A stretch of 64,000 nucleotides of DNA from Symplocastrum torsivum CPER-KK1 (GCA_019358875.1 JAHHIF010000015.1:1-64000), one strand, 5' to 3'. Counted from the stretch's first letter, positions 35,769 to 44,832 are shown. Numbers and translations: made by a program. The notes: a model not told the origin generated them from the sequence alone.

Positions 35769-36496
35769 TATCCCTCTTCTGTCACTCTCCGAGAATTAGA
35801 ATGAAGAAATAAATATTGTAAACCTCGTGCATTGTAGACAGGGTAATGGATGTAGAGTTACAAATCCTGAAACATTTGGCAAGAGATGCACAGCCGACGG
35901 TATCCTTCATCGATAAATATTGTGTGGGGTACAAAGACAGACTTATTTCCGGAAGTGAGAAGTTATGAATGTTTTAAATATTTACATCTAGGAATAATCT
36001 CAGGAATCAAGAGAAAATCGCTACCGGAAATCGCGAAAGTAGTAGGATTAAAATCTGCCCAAGCACTGCATCACTTCCTAGCGAAATCACCTTGGTCAGT
36101 AACCCAATTAAGAGAGCGAAGATTATCGCAAACATTAGCCGTATTAAAGGGCAATGCGCTCACAGTAGTAATCGATGAAACTGGAGATTTTGTCTTTAAA
36201 TCAATCTGGTTCAACTGAAGCTGAGATTCAACCGACTCCTGTTGATTTCTCTAGCCATCAACAATGGAATCTTCAAACGGGCTGGAAAAATGTTTTAAAT
36301 AATCTGCGTTTAATTATCCAGCCGACTCTTGCCTTGTCGCTCATTTTTCCTTGGCTAGACCTTTTCCCTAATCCTTCTTTATTGCTCAGTTTTCACGAGT
36401 TAATTCATGCCATGAATCAATTTCAACCTTTTTTTCCTGATGGATAGTTTGGCTTTCTTGTTGCTTCGTATTTCGGAGAGTGACAGAAGAGGGATA
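35769..36496. mobile_element. Internally deleted IS701-like element
   Basis: A 728-bp unit bounded by 24-bp perfect inverted repeats: the left one starts TATCCCTCTTCTGTCACTCT (35769-35792) and the right one is its complement (36473-36496). It holds N- and C-terminal transposase pieces without the catalytic middle, so it is non-autonomous. It sits within a DUF4058 gene. I see no clear target-site duplication. Full IS701-type elements are about twice as long, so roughly half has been lost. Confidence 0.85.
35846..36447 (+). pseudogene. Degenerate IS701-family transposase
   Basis: ATG 35846 starts MDVELQILKHLARDAQPTVS, but the frame ends at TGA 35966. The continuation PEVRSYECFKYLHLGIISG is in another frame, so a frameshift lies near 35935-35955. 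The second frame reaches the catalytic motif LTVVIDETGD near 36180 and then jumps to a C-terminal tail (NNLRLIIQPTLALSLIFPWLDLFPN, FHELIHAMNQFQ) in a third frame. About half of the protein between these is missing. It is not functional. Confidence 0.82.
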
Positions 36497-36542
36497 CTAC
36501 TCGATCGCACTAAGATAGGTTTGAGTTACCTAGAGGTGGCAA

Positions 36543-36785
36543 ATGATTCAGGAATATCTCCAAAAGGCGATGGAAGCAGCACACTATGAGCTGCTTGAGA
36601 ATAATGAAGGCTTTTACGGGGAAATCCGTAGCGTATCTGGAGTATGGGCAACAGGCATTACCCTAGAAGCCTGCCGTAAGGAACTATTAGAAGTACTAGA
36701 AGAGTGGGTAGTCGTTGGTATTGCGATGGGTCACGACCTACCGGAATTTAACGGCGTGACTATTCAAGTCAAATCTGTTGCTTAA
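36543..36785 (+). CDS. HicB-like antitoxin family protein (orphan)
   Basis: 80 residues with the HicB/UPF0150 fold: AHYELLENNEGFYGEIRSVSGVWATGITLEACRKELLEVLEEWV. Normally HicB pairs with the HicA mRNA interferase. No HicA-like frame is seen on either side: the upstream flank is the IS element and the downstream neighbour is a LOG protein on the other strand. It lacks an obvious C-terminal DNA-binding domain. It is probably an orphan antitoxin or a single-domain relative. Confidence 0.8.
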   Translation: MIQEYLQKAMEAAHYELLENNEGFYGEIRSVSGVWATGITLEACRKELLEVLEEWVVVGIAMGHDLPEFNGVTIQVKSVA

Positions 36786-36877
36786 ATCGAATCTTCTTCA
36801 AAACAACCCCTTAAAAAGCGATCGCATCCTCACCACAATACGCGGTTCCTTCTTATGGTGAATGCTGAACGAAATCG

Positions 36878-38020
36878 CTACTTCTGTTCTGGATGACTTG
36901 CTTCTGGTGCGGCTGCGCCCATCTCGCTAATTGTATTGATCATTTGGTAGAGACGTCCGGTATCTCGTCGATTGAAGTAAAGAAGAAGGCGGGGGAGTTC
37001 AGCCGTTTCGTCTGGTGTTTCTTGAGGTAAAGCCGAACTTTTCTCAATTCGTCCTTTCACCAAGATGTCGCTGAAATCTTCATTCAGCGTCTCAACATCA
37101 GCATCTGATAACTCTAATTTGAGACGCATCACTAACTGATCGCCAACGTAGCGGATGGAATGATAAACGCGGTAAAAGTTGTTAATCGCCTCATAAGCGA
37201 CATCTAAGTTATCGGTAACGGTATAAAGGCAAGAATCCTCTGGACTAACCAAGCCACGTTGAACTAAATGCTTGCGAACATAAGCATCCCATTCTTGCCA
37301 GTAGGTGCCACCAGCCTTATCAACTAACACCACGGGTACTGGACCCGATCGCCCAGTTTGGCAAAGAGTTAGGCACTCAAACGCTTCATCCTGGGTACCA
37401 AAGCCACCGGGAAAAAGTGCGATCGCATCACTTTCTCTCAAGAAAAATAGCTTACGTGTGAAGAAATACTTAAAATTAATCAGCTTCGGGTCACCTGCAA
37501 TAAATGGATTCGCACCTTGCTCAAAAGGCAACTCAATATTTAGACCAAAGGACTTTTCCGCACCAGCACCGACGTTCCCCGCCTCCATAATGCCGCCACC
37601 AGCACCCGTCATCACCATAAATCCCTGTTGCGTCAAATAACGCGCAAACTCAGTCGCAAGCTTATATTCCGGAGTCTCTGGCGCGAGCCGTGCTGAACCG
37701 AAGATTGTTACTTTCCGAACATGTCGATACGGATAAAATACTTGAAACGCCCGCTCCATATCCTCTATGGAGGCAGTTAAAATTTTCCAGTCCAAACGGT
37801 CAATCTCCTCCTCCGTTAGCCGCATGATGACAGCTAAGGCACGCTGAATCCATTTCCCATGTTCCAGAGTGGGTAACTGCTCAATCAGTGCCGCTAAATC
37901 TGTTTGAAGTGACTTGAGGGCATGGTCAGAAGGAGATAGAGTCATGACTTCACTACAATAGGGGCATTCTATTCTATCGAGATTCGCTAAAGTCTGTGAA
38001 ACCATTGTATTACCAGACAC
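36878..38020 (-). CDS. LOG family protein with N-terminal extension
   Basis: 380 residues, much longer than the about 190 residues of a simple LOG (cytokinin riboside 5'-monophosphate phosphoribohydrolase) protein. The Rossmann core starts near residue 100 (VRKVTIFGSARLAPETPEY) and has MTGAGGGIMEAGNVGA and PGGFGTQDEAFECLT, the PGGxGTxxE motif of the LOG/lysine-decarboxylase-like family. The first 100 residues contain a single CPYC pair and helices with no known domain. A C-terminal extension follows the core. It may hydrolyse nucleoside monophosphates; the extended form is widespread in cyanobacteria. Confidence 0.85.
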   Translation of the reverse strand: MSGNTMVSQTLANLDRIECPYCSEVMTLSPSDHALKSLQTDLAALIEQLPTLEHGKWIQRALAVIMRLTEEEIDRLDWKILTASIEDMERAFQVFYPYRHVRKVTIFGSARLAPETPEYKLATEFARYLTQQGFMVMTGAGGGIMEAGNVGAGAEKSFGLNIELPFEQGANPFIAGDPKLINFKYFFTRKLFFLRESDAIALFPGGFGTQDEAFECLTLCQTGRSGPVPVVLVDKAGGTYWQEWDAYVRKHLVQRGLVSPEDSCLYTVTDNLDVAYEAINNFYRVYHSIRYVGDQLVMRLKLELSDADVETLNEDFSDILVKGRIEKSSALPQETPDETAELPRLLLYFNRRDTGRLYQMINTISEMGAAAPEASHPEQK

Positions 38021-38118
38021 CCACGCTCAAAAATTTCAGTGGTGGATTGTGACCAAAAGCTCCTCAGTTAGATCGCTCATAGAATTTAGTTCGTCCAAAG
38101 CTCAGAATTCTCCTGAAC

Positions 38119-38154
38119 TCCTGAACACAGCCACTTCTGTGTTCTTCTTGTTCA
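38119..38154. repeat. 36-bp dispersed repeat, copy 2
   Basis: It matches 32541-32576 with one mismatch. Here it stands just before the trxA terminator, in a 341-bp gap (38021-38361) that holds no gene. The inner GAACAC/GTGTTC arms are perfect in this copy. Confidence 0.7.
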
Positions 38155-38164
38155 TATTTCATTA

Positions 38165-38199
38165 AAAAGCGCCTTAATTTTGATGCTTAAGGCGCTTTT
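38165..38199 (-). terminator. Intrinsic terminator downstream of trxA
   Basis: AAAAGCGCCTTAA (38165-38177) pairs perfectly with TTAAGGCGCTTTT (38187-38199) around a 9-nt loop. The GC-rich core with A and T runs on both sides forms a bidirectional Rho-independent terminator. It lies 163 bp after the trxA stop. Confidence 0.85.
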
Positions 38200-38361
38200 G
38201 ATGGTATTAAAAATTGTTAAGTTAACCCTGATGAAGGATCGACTGAACAGTTACTCAAGAAACAGAGCTTATTATCTCAAGGTAGGCTCAATAATATTGT
38301 CCTAGCCTTACTTCATGGCTATAGATGTTCCTCTCGTACACCCGCTTAACTTTGTAGGTAA

Positions 38362-38685
38362 TTAGAGGTATTTTTCTAAGGTGTTCGCCAACGTTGTTTT
38401 GGGAACTGCACCTACTACCATATCTACCCGCTGACCACCTTTAAAAATCATTAAAGTTGGGATACTGCGGATACCATACTGACTTGCGACGTTAGGATTT
38501 TCGTCAGTGTTGAGTTTAACGACTTTGATCTGACCATCGTATTGCTGCGCGATTTCATCCACAACAGGCGCAACCATCCGACAGGGACCACACCAGGGCG
38601 CCCAAAAATCAACTAAAACGGGAACTTCACTTTCAAGTACGTCTTGCTTGAAACTGGCATCTGTAACTTGTACGGCTGCTGACAT
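38362..38685 (-). CDS. trxA: Thioredoxin (TrxA, m-type)
   Basis: 107 residues, the standard length. The active site is [10 protein letters not shown] with the redox pair CGPC, and the cis-proline loop is [10 protein letters not shown]. It reduces disulfides in Calvin-cycle enzymes, peroxiredoxins and other targets in the cytosol. The gene follows guaB3 and the small RNA Yfr1, a gene order conserved in many cyanobacteria. Confidence 0.97.
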   Translation of the reverse strand: MSAAVQVTDASFKQDVLESEVPVLVDFWAPWCGPCRMVAPVVDEIAQQYDGQIKVVKLNTDENPNVASQYGIRSIPTLMIFKGGQRVDMVVGAVPKTTLANTLEKYL

Positions 38686-38830
38686 GCCTGGAAATCCTTG
38701 CGTGTACTGTTTCTATGTATCTAAGGAATTCTACCATAGTAAAAACCCTGGACATATACCCTAAAACGTATACATTTAGACATAAACTTGAGTCTACTCG
38801 ACCTAATATTTCCAGGCACTATTACAATCC

Positions 38831-38908
38831 TAAAAATAAAAGGAACCGCCCGAACGCAGTCCGGGCGGAGTGTGGTGTGAGGAGTGAACGGAAACATTCG
38901 TCTCCGCT
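38831..38908 (-). ncRNA. yfr1: Small regulatory RNA Yfr1
   Basis: On the minus strand: a 5' hairpin CGGAGAC-GAAT-GTTTCCG (38906-38889), the unpaired core ACTCCTCACACC (38885-38874), then a 3' hairpin CCGCCCG-loop-CGGGCGG (38868-38846) and a T-rich tail. This is the full Yfr1 architecture, including its ultraconserved core, and it lies between guaB3 and trxA, the known location in many cyanobacteria. Yfr1 is an abundant constitutive sRNA that in Prochlorococcus represses porin mRNAs. The core here complements the leaders of both porins in this window. Ends are estimated. Confidence 0.92.
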
Positions 38909-38915
38909 ATCTACT

Positions 38916-38921
38916 ATTGTA
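38916..38921 (-). promoter_or_regulatory. -10 box of yfr1
   Basis: TACAAT on the minus strand lies 7-10 nt before the expected 5' end of Yfr1. A clear -35 box at the right spacing was not found (TTGTCA lies too far upstream). Confidence 0.5.
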
Positions 38922-39012
38922 AGCGACAGCTTTAGTTTTTCTAGTGATTGACAAGCGAGTCCGGAGATTTTTTCTCGTTGTCTTCCGTGCCTATTTCTCC
39001 TTCAATAGGTAG

Positions 39013-39125
39013 CTAGGGCAGCGCGGCAGAAATAAGTAGTCAGTTAACAACGGAGCCAAAAGTAGAAAGTATAAGCCTTTGTTCCTTCTGCCCTCTGCCC
39101 TCTACCTTCTGCCTTTTTGTACTAG
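39013..39125. repeat. MITE-like repeat, copy 2
   Basis: A 113-bp segment begins CTAGGGCAGCGCGGCAGAAATAA and ends in GTACTAG, with the same inner TCTGCCCTCTGCC tract as copy 1 at 123-219. The ends form an imperfect inverted repeat with a TA core. It abuts the guaB3 stop codon at 39127. Confidence 0.55.
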
Positions 39126-39126
39126 C

Positions 39127-40290
39127 TTATTTACCCATCCCTAACTGCTGCGCTTTCTGGTAAACCTTTCCTTCCGTTAGCAGAGAAGGGGCAATGATCA
39201 CTTCGACTTGCTGCATCTCTTTGAGATTTTTGGCTCCCAAGGTTCCCATGCTGGTTTTCAAGGCTCCTAAAAGGTTGTGGGTGCCATCATCGAGTTGTGC
39301 AGGGCCAATGAGAATCTGCTCTAGAGTGCCAGTGCTACCGACCTGGATGCGCGTACCGCGAGGAAGGACCGGACTCGGCGTTGCCATGCCCCAATGAAAT
39401 CCTTGCCCTGGTGCTTCTTTTGCTCTTGCAAATGGAGAACCTATCATAACACCATCTGCACCACAGGCAATGCATTTGCAGATGTCGCCACCTGTAATTA
39501 AGCCGCCATCAGCAATTACAGGCACGTAGTTACCCGTTTCATTGTAGTAGTCGTCACGAGCAGCAGCACAGTCAGCAACGGCTGTTGCTTGGGGTACACC
39601 CACACCTAAGACACCACGAGACGTACACGCTGCACCGGGACCAATACCAACCAAAACGCCAGAAGCTCCAGCCTTCATCAAGTTGAGGGCAACGTCGTAA
39701 GTGACACAATTACCCAGAACAACTGGAATTGGCATATCTTGACAAAATTCCGCCAAATCTAGGGGAGTGATTGACTCCGGGGAGAGGTGAGCGGTGGTAA
39801 CGACTGTTGCTTGCACAAAAAATAAATCAGCACCAGCAGAAGCAACAACTTCGCCGTATTTCATTGCACCTGCTGGTGTTGCACTCACAGCAGCAATTCC
39901 GCCTTGGTTCTTTATTTCCTGAACCCGTTGTGTGATGAGTTCTGGCTTAATTGGCTCAGCATAGAGTTCCTGCATGAGGGCAACGAACTCAGTCTTCCCG
40001 ACTGATGCAATGCGGTTAAGTACTGGTGAAGGGTCAGCATAGCGGGTTTGAATGCCTTCTAGATTCAGAACCCCCAGCGCCCCTAGCTGAGACAGAAGCA
40101 CTGCCATCTGCACATCGACCACTCCATCCATCGCACTCGCAATAATCGGAATTTCTCGCTCAAGGCCACCAATTCGCCAGCGAGTGTCTGCCAAACTAGG
40201 GTCTAGCGTCCTATTCCCCGGAGAGAGAGCAATTTCATCGATTCCGTAAGCTCTTCGAGCTGTCTTGTTGCGCCCAATTTGAATATCCAC
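39127..40290 (-). CDS. guaB3: GuaB3 family IMP-dehydrogenase-related protein
   Basis: 387 residues, shorter than IMPDH (about 490) and without the CBS pair. The barrel motifs are [33 protein letters not shown] (the catalytic-cysteine loop), [30 protein letters not shown] and [13 protein letters not shown]. This matches the GuaB3 group found in cyanobacteria and actinobacteria. From memory, work on a cyanobacterial member points to reductase-type nucleotide chemistry rather than IMP oxidation. Yfr1 and trxA follow on the same strand. Confidence 0.92.
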   Translation of the reverse strand: MDIQIGRNKTARRAYGIDEIALSPGNRTLDPSLADTRWRIGGLEREIPIIASAMDGVVDVQMAVLLSQLGALGVLNLEGIQTRYADPSPVLNRIASVGKTEFVALMQELYAEPIKPELITQRVQEIKNQGGIAAVSATPAGAMKYGEVVASAGADLFFVQATVVTTAHLSPESITPLDLAEFCQDMPIPVVLGNCVTYDVALNLMKAGASGVLVGIGPGAACTSRGVLGVGVPQATAVADCAAARDDYYNETGNYVPVIADGGLITGGDICKCIACGADGVMIGSPFARAKEAPGQGFHWGMATPSPVLPRGTRIQVGSTGTLEQILIGPAQLDDGTHNLLGALKTSMGTLGAKNLKEMQQVEVIIAPSLLTEGKVYQKAQQLGMGK

Positions 40291-40562
40291 AGCGTCTACC
40301 CGTTCCCATAACTATTAGGTGCTAGCGTATCAAATTGCAGGGGTGATTTGTCTTAAGCTGCCAAAGCTTCAAGCCTTGTTGAGCAGTTCCCCTGGTATCT
40401 ACAACAAATTCGGCTGGAATGTCTAGCGCCGACTTCCAGCACCAAGACTTCTCTTGACACCAATGACGATTGGGCACCGTTATCGCGAACTGTCTTGAAC
40501 CAAGTGGAAAACGCTATAGTTCCACTCTCCTTGAACTCAACAAAAACATCAATTCGCTCACA

Positions 40563-41339
40563 ATGAGAAACCAAATTCTAGAAACCCTCATTACTACCCT
40601 AGAGCCAATAGATTTTGTTTTAGCGTTTTGGCAGGGAGGTTCAGCCGCACATGGATTCACCGATGAGTGGTCAGACCTTGATATTGTGGTCATTGTGGAG
40701 GATGGTCACGTTGAAGAAACATTTTCGATAGTTGAACAAGGTCTTTCCACACTCTTTGAAATTCGCTTCAATCTCAGAATACCTGAACCAACATGGCATG
40801 GTCATTCTCAATGCTTCTATCAGTTAGAAGGAGTCAGTCCTTTCTTAATGATTGATTTTGTGGTGATGCAGCGGAGTAACCCTAACCACTTTTTAGAGGT
40901 GGAACGACATGGAAGGAGTGTGATTGGTTTTGATAAAGCGGCTCTTCTTGTTCCAACGGCTTTGAATAAACGTGAGCATTTCTCGAAGATGAAGGAAAGA
41001 TTCACTTACCTGAAAATGGATTTTCATTTGACCCAAACCTTGCTCAAAAAAGAGATGAATCGTGGACGTTGGATAGAGTCCGTCTCTAACTACCACGCTT
41101 GGACTCTTCAACCTCTAATTGAGCTGCTTAATATGGTATATAGACCTTATCGATACGATTTTAGGGTGAAGTATTTTAGTCGAGATTTGCCGCCTGAAGT
41201 CGTAGTGCAAGTAGAGCCACTTTATTCTGTAGTAGACTTAGCCGATCTTGCAAAAAAACAGCAACTCGCAGAAGCTCTTTTTGTAGAAACCTTACCTCGT
41301 GTAGAAGAGGCGCTTCAGAAATTTAGCAATATTGATTAA
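40563..41339 (+). CDS. Nucleotidyltransferase-fold protein
   Basis: 258 residues from ATG 40563 (MRNQILETLITTLEPIDFVLAFWQGGSAAHGFTDEWSDLDIVVIVED); a longer version from 40470 adds unlikely residues. The GGSxxxGxxxxxSDLDI pattern is the metal- and nucleotide-binding core of the Pol-beta/minimal nucleotidyltransferase superfamily, with the two Asp of SDLDI. A third acidic residue is expected at FLMIDFVV. The C-terminal half is helical, as in aminoglycoside nucleotidyltransferases, but resistance activity cannot be claimed. No toxin-antitoxin partner (HEPN) lies next to it. Confidence 0.82.
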   Translation: MRNQILETLITTLEPIDFVLAFWQGGSAAHGFTDEWSDLDIVVIVEDGHVEETFSIVEQGLSTLFEIRFNLRIPEPTWHGHSQCFYQLEGVSPFLMIDFVVMQRSNPNHFLEVERHGRSVIGFDKAALLVPTALNKREHFSKMKERFTYLKMDFHLTQTLLKKEMNRGRWIESVSNYHAWTLQPLIELLNMVYRPYRYDFRVKYFSRDLPPEVVVQVEPLYSVVDLADLAKKQQLAEALFVETLPRVEEALQKFSNID

Positions 41340-41761
41340 CAAATAGCCTCGCTCAAGACTTTTGAAGAAATAGGAAGAAGTGATATAATTTTAAGCCTGC
41401 TGGAAAAGCTAGTACTACGGTGTTCAGCAAGGATGCGATGTTGTAACAACACGCTGGTGAAGCGATCGCAAAAAAGTTTAGACAAGTTTAAAGGCTGTAA
41501 AAAACGAATCATCACAAGCCAAGTATTTCAGGAACCCGCCAAGTACCTGGATTTGTGAAGTGTAATTTTTTCTCTTAAGTCCCATCGTAATGAAAACACC
41601 AGCACTAGTTTGCCGGGAGCAACTTACGATTGGACTGCTGCCTACCTCTAGAGTCAGAGCCATTTAATTATAAATCTCAGCAACCAGATGGAGGCAAGCA
41701 ATGTTAAGATTTGTAATGATTGTTTGACAATCGACGAATAATCTCAATTAAGTGTTGGCTG
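41340..41761. other. Intergenic region after the nucleotidyltransferase
   Basis: 422 bp without a recognised gene. It has AT-rich runs and a HIP1 site near 41464. Short frames here lack ribosome-binding sites and family matches. Nothing regulatory could be assigned. Confidence 0.4.
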
Positions 41762-41980
41762 ATGAGGGAAAGAATTAGCGATCGACCACAATCCGGTATT
41801 CCACTGAGTGACCAAGACAGGGAAGCGCTAGATGAGATATTTGCAAAAGTAGAGCTTGAGGAGATGAGACACATTGAGGCGACTGTTGCTCGCTACTCAG
41901 TAGCTCCTCTTGAACCTTGGGAAGAGACAGGCTGGGTCATCAATAGCTCTCTTCCTATTGGTCCGGAACCTATAGGCTAA
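41762..41980 (+). CDS. Small hypothetical protein, 72 aa
   Basis: The start at ATG 41762 (MRERISDRPQSGIPLSDQDREALDEIF) is preferred over a TTG 42 bp upstream. It is an acidic, mainly helical protein (AKVELEEMRHIEATVARYS) ending PEPIG. No family recognised. No strong ribosome-binding site, so it could be a non-coding frame; the amino-acid composition looks protein-like. Confidence 0.45.
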   Translation: MRERISDRPQSGIPLSDQDREALDEIFAKVELEEMRHIEATVARYSVAPLEPWEETGWVINSSLPIGPEPIG

Positions 41981-42141
41981 AGATGGGTTGGCTTTACGCT
42001 GAAACTAATCGTCCTGCCTCCTGCTTGAGATCTTTATAGACGTGATTGAAAACTATAAAGGCAGATTACGGTTAATCCTACTCGTCCTCTACCCAGAAAT
42101 TGCTTGATAATTAGCTTAGGGTAGGTTTTTATATTTAAGCT

Positions 42142-44628
42142 TTGATTCAATCTGAAACTTTAGAATTACTAGAATGGTCACGCCTGTGCCAGCACCTGGC
42201 TACATTTGCCGCTACAAAGCTGGGAGTTGTTGCTGCGCGTAATCTCCGAATCCCCGCAACTCAACCGGAGAGTCTGCGCCTACTGGACGAGACAAAAGAA
42301 GTCTACCAGTTAGAAAATCAGTTGACTGCGGGACTGACTTTTGAAGGCATTCAGGATATTGGGGAGTCTTTGGAACGGGCAGAACTTCAAGGGCTTCTGA
42401 CAGGAGAGGAATTACTCGCGATCGCAACAACACTTTCTGGTATGCGTCGCTTACGTCGTGTGATTGATGACCAAGAAGATGTGCCAGTTCTTGCCCAACT
42501 GGTTGCTGATATGCGGACGTATCCAGAACTAGAGCAAGAAATTCACCGCTGTATTGATGATCGGGGTGATGTCGCTGATCGTGCAACACCAAAACTGGCA
42601 GGTATTCGCAGTCAACTCAAGTCAGTCCGAGACAGGATTTACCAAGTTCTCCAAGGAATTTTGCAGCGTCAAGGCAATGCAGTCCAGCAACAGGTGATTA
42701 CTCAGCGAGGCGATCGCTTTGTGATTCCTGTCAAAGCCCCACAGAAAGACGCGATTCCTGGAATCGTTCACGATACCTCTAGTACGGGTGCAACATTATA
42801 TATAGAACCCAACGCAATTATCGGACTGGGAAATCAACTCAGAACGTATCGCCGTCAAGAACAAACCGAAGAAGAAGCTGTACTTCGCGCTCTTACAGAG
42901 CAAGTAGCAGCAGTTAAACCAGATTTAGAGCAGTTACTCGCTATAGCCACCACCTTAGATTTAGCAACAGCAAGAGCACGCTATAGCTTGTGGTTGGAAG
43001 CGAATCCACCGAGATTTGTTGAGCGGAATGTAGGAGAAACCATTACTCTGCGCCAACTGCGACATCCATTATTAGTGTGGCAACAGCAGCATGAACAGGG
43101 ACACCCAGTTGTTCCAATCAACGTACAAGTTCAACCGGAAATTCGGGTAGTAGCAATTACGGGACCGAACACAGGTGGTAAAACGGTTACGTTGAAAACA
43201 TTGGGTTTGGCGGCTCTAATGGCGAAGGTGGGGCTATTTATCCCCGCTAGAGAACCCGTGGAACTTCCGTGGTTTGAGCAGGTACTTGCTGATATTGGTG
43301 ACGAGCAGTCCCTAGAACAGAGTTTATCTACGTTTTCAGGCCATATCCGCCGGATTAGTCGGATTCTTGAGGCATTAGGAAATGGGAAAGAGGACGTAGA
43401 AGACAAGGAAGTTATGGAAGACAACGAGGAAAATTCTCCCTTGTCCTCCTTGTCCCTCCCCAGTCCCGACACCCGACACCAGACTCCCTCCCTAGTCTTA
43501 CTTGATGAAGTAGGAGCAGGAACTGACCCCGCTGAAGGTAGTGCTTTGGCGATCGCCTTACTGAAATATTTGGCAGAGACAGCGCAGTTAACCGTTGCCA
43601 CGACTCACTATGGCGAACTCAAAGCGCTGAAATATCAAGATGAGCGATTTGAGAATGCCTCGGTTGAGTTTGATGATGTCAGCCTTTCCCCAACTTATCG
43701 ACTCCTATGGGGAATTCCTGGTCGTTCTAATGCTCTGACAATTGCCCGACGCTTAGGTTTAAAGCCAGAAGTGGTTGACCAAGCGCAGAAGCGTGTCGGT
43801 AGTGCTTCTGAAGATATCAATCAGGTGATTGCTGGCTTAGAAGCACAACGCCGTCGCCAGGAAACAAAGGCAACAGAGGCAACCCAACTGTTGCAACAAG
43901 CCGAACGCCTGCATGATGAAGTGTCCCGTAAAGCAACGCTTTTGCAGGAACGAGAACGTGAGTTGAAACGTTCGCAGGAACGGGAGGTGCAAGACGCGAT
44001 CGCTCAAGCGAAAGAAGAAATCGCCCAAGTAATTCGCAAGTTGCAACACGGTCCAACCATTGCACAAAACGCCCAACGAGCCACGAATGCGATTAATGAC
44101 ATTGCCCAGCGCCGTCTTCCAGTAAAATTACCAGTCAAACCAAAGCCAGGATTTCGACCGAAAGAAGGCGATCGCATTCGTATCCCTCGCTTCAATCAAA
44201 CGGCGGAAGTGTTAAGTGCGCCTGATGAAGATGGAGAGCTGACGGTACGATTTGGTCTAATGAAAATGACCGTATCATTAGCTGATGTGGAGTCACTGGA
44301 TGGTCAAAAACCTGACATACCTGTCAAACAAAAACCAGCACCCACTCCTCCACCTGCACCGACTTCACCTCCTACGCCTCCTGTCCGAACCTCGAAAAAT
44401 ACAATTGATATTCGAGGAAGTCGTGTAGCCGATGCGGAGTTTGCCATAGACCGAGCAATGAATGACGCGGTGACATCCGGCGCACTCTGGATTGTTCACG
44501 GCAAGGGAACCGGACGGCTACGTCAGGGTGTCCATGAATTTCTAGAACGGCACCCTCTTGTTGACCGTTTTGAATTAGCGGAACAAGCAGAGGGAGGTGC
44601 TGGTGTGACAGTTGCTTATTTGAAGTGA
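42142..44628 (+). CDS. mutS2: Endonuclease MutS2
   Basis: 828 residues. The N-terminal MutS-like core and clamp precede the ATPase with Walker A GPNTGGKT near residue 340, then EQSLSTFSGH and Walker B LVLLDEVGAGTDP. The ATP-binding fold continues through TVATTHYGELKALKY. A coiled coil follows, and a C-terminal Smr domain (about 755-828: IDIRGSRVADAEFAIDRAM and IVHGKGTGRLR) supplies nuclease activity. MutS2 suppresses recombination or rescues collided ribosomes in other bacteria. The start is TTG at 42142; no in-frame ATG fits. A low-complexity insertion lies within the ATPase domain. Confidence 0.95.
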   Translation: MIQSETLELLEWSRLCQHLATFAATKLGVVAARNLRIPATQPESLRLLDETKEVYQLENQLTAGLTFEGIQDIGESLERAELQGLLTGEELLAIATTLSGMRRLRRVIDDQEDVPVLAQLVADMRTYPELEQEIHRCIDDRGDVADRATPKLAGIRSQLKSVRDRIYQVLQGILQRQGNAVQQQVITQRGDRFVIPVKAPQKDAIPGIVHDTSSTGATLYIEPNAIIGLGNQLRTYRRQEQTEEEAVLRALTEQVAAVKPDLEQLLAIATTLDLATARARYSLWLEANPPRFVERNVGETITLRQLRHPLLVWQQQHEQGHPVVPINVQVQPEIRVVAITGPNTGGKTVTLKTLGLAALMAKVGLFIPAREPVELPWFEQVLADIGDEQSLEQSLSTFSGHIRRISRILEALGNGKEDVEDKEVMEDNEENSPLSSLSLPSPDTRHQTPSLVLLDEVGAGTDPAEGSALAIALLKYLAETAQLTVATTHYGELKALKYQDERFENASVEFDDVSLSPTYRLLWGIPGRSNALTIARRLGLKPEVVDQAQKRVGSASEDINQVIAGLEAQRRRQETKATEATQLLQQAERLHDEVSRKATLLQERERELKRSQEREVQDAIAQAKEEIAQVIRKLQHGPTIAQNAQRATNAINDIAQRRLPVKLPVKPKPGFRPKEGDRIRIPRFNQTAEVLSAPDEDGELTVRFGLMKMTVSLADVESLDGQKPDIPVKQKPAPTPPPAPTSPPTPPVRTSKNTIDIRGSRVADAEFAIDRAMNDAVTSGALWIVHGKGTGRLRQGVHEFLERHPLVDRFELAEQAEGGAGVTVAYLK
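43381..43490 (+). repeat. Low-complexity in-frame insertion in mutS2
   Basis: Residues about 414-450 (acidic GKEDVEDKEVMEDNEEN, then Ser/Pro-rich) separate RISRILEALGN from the Walker B strand SLVLLDEVG, which are normally close together. The DNA reads GAAGACAAGGAAG, later CCCCAGTCCCGACACCCGACACC, like the intergenic low-complexity repeats of cyanobacteria. It keeps the frame. Confidence 0.65.
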
Positions 44629-44832
44629 AGGGGGCTGGGGACTGGTGATTAGGGATTAGGGATTGAGTTTACAATCGAAAATCCTGGGTTTTGTTAAGAA
44701 TCTATAACAAAATCTGTAAAACTTACCAAACTATCACGACCCAGTAGGAAACTTGCCGTAAACTCTGGTAGTCGTGTTTCAAGATTGGTAACTGCAAAAG
44801 CCAACACTAATTTGGTTTTCTATTCTAAAGCT

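Noticed and set aside
38715..38951. 78-codon plus-strand frame between trxA and guaB3
   Set aside because: It runs antisense through the structured Yfr1 RNA and its terminator; the RNA explains the sequence better.
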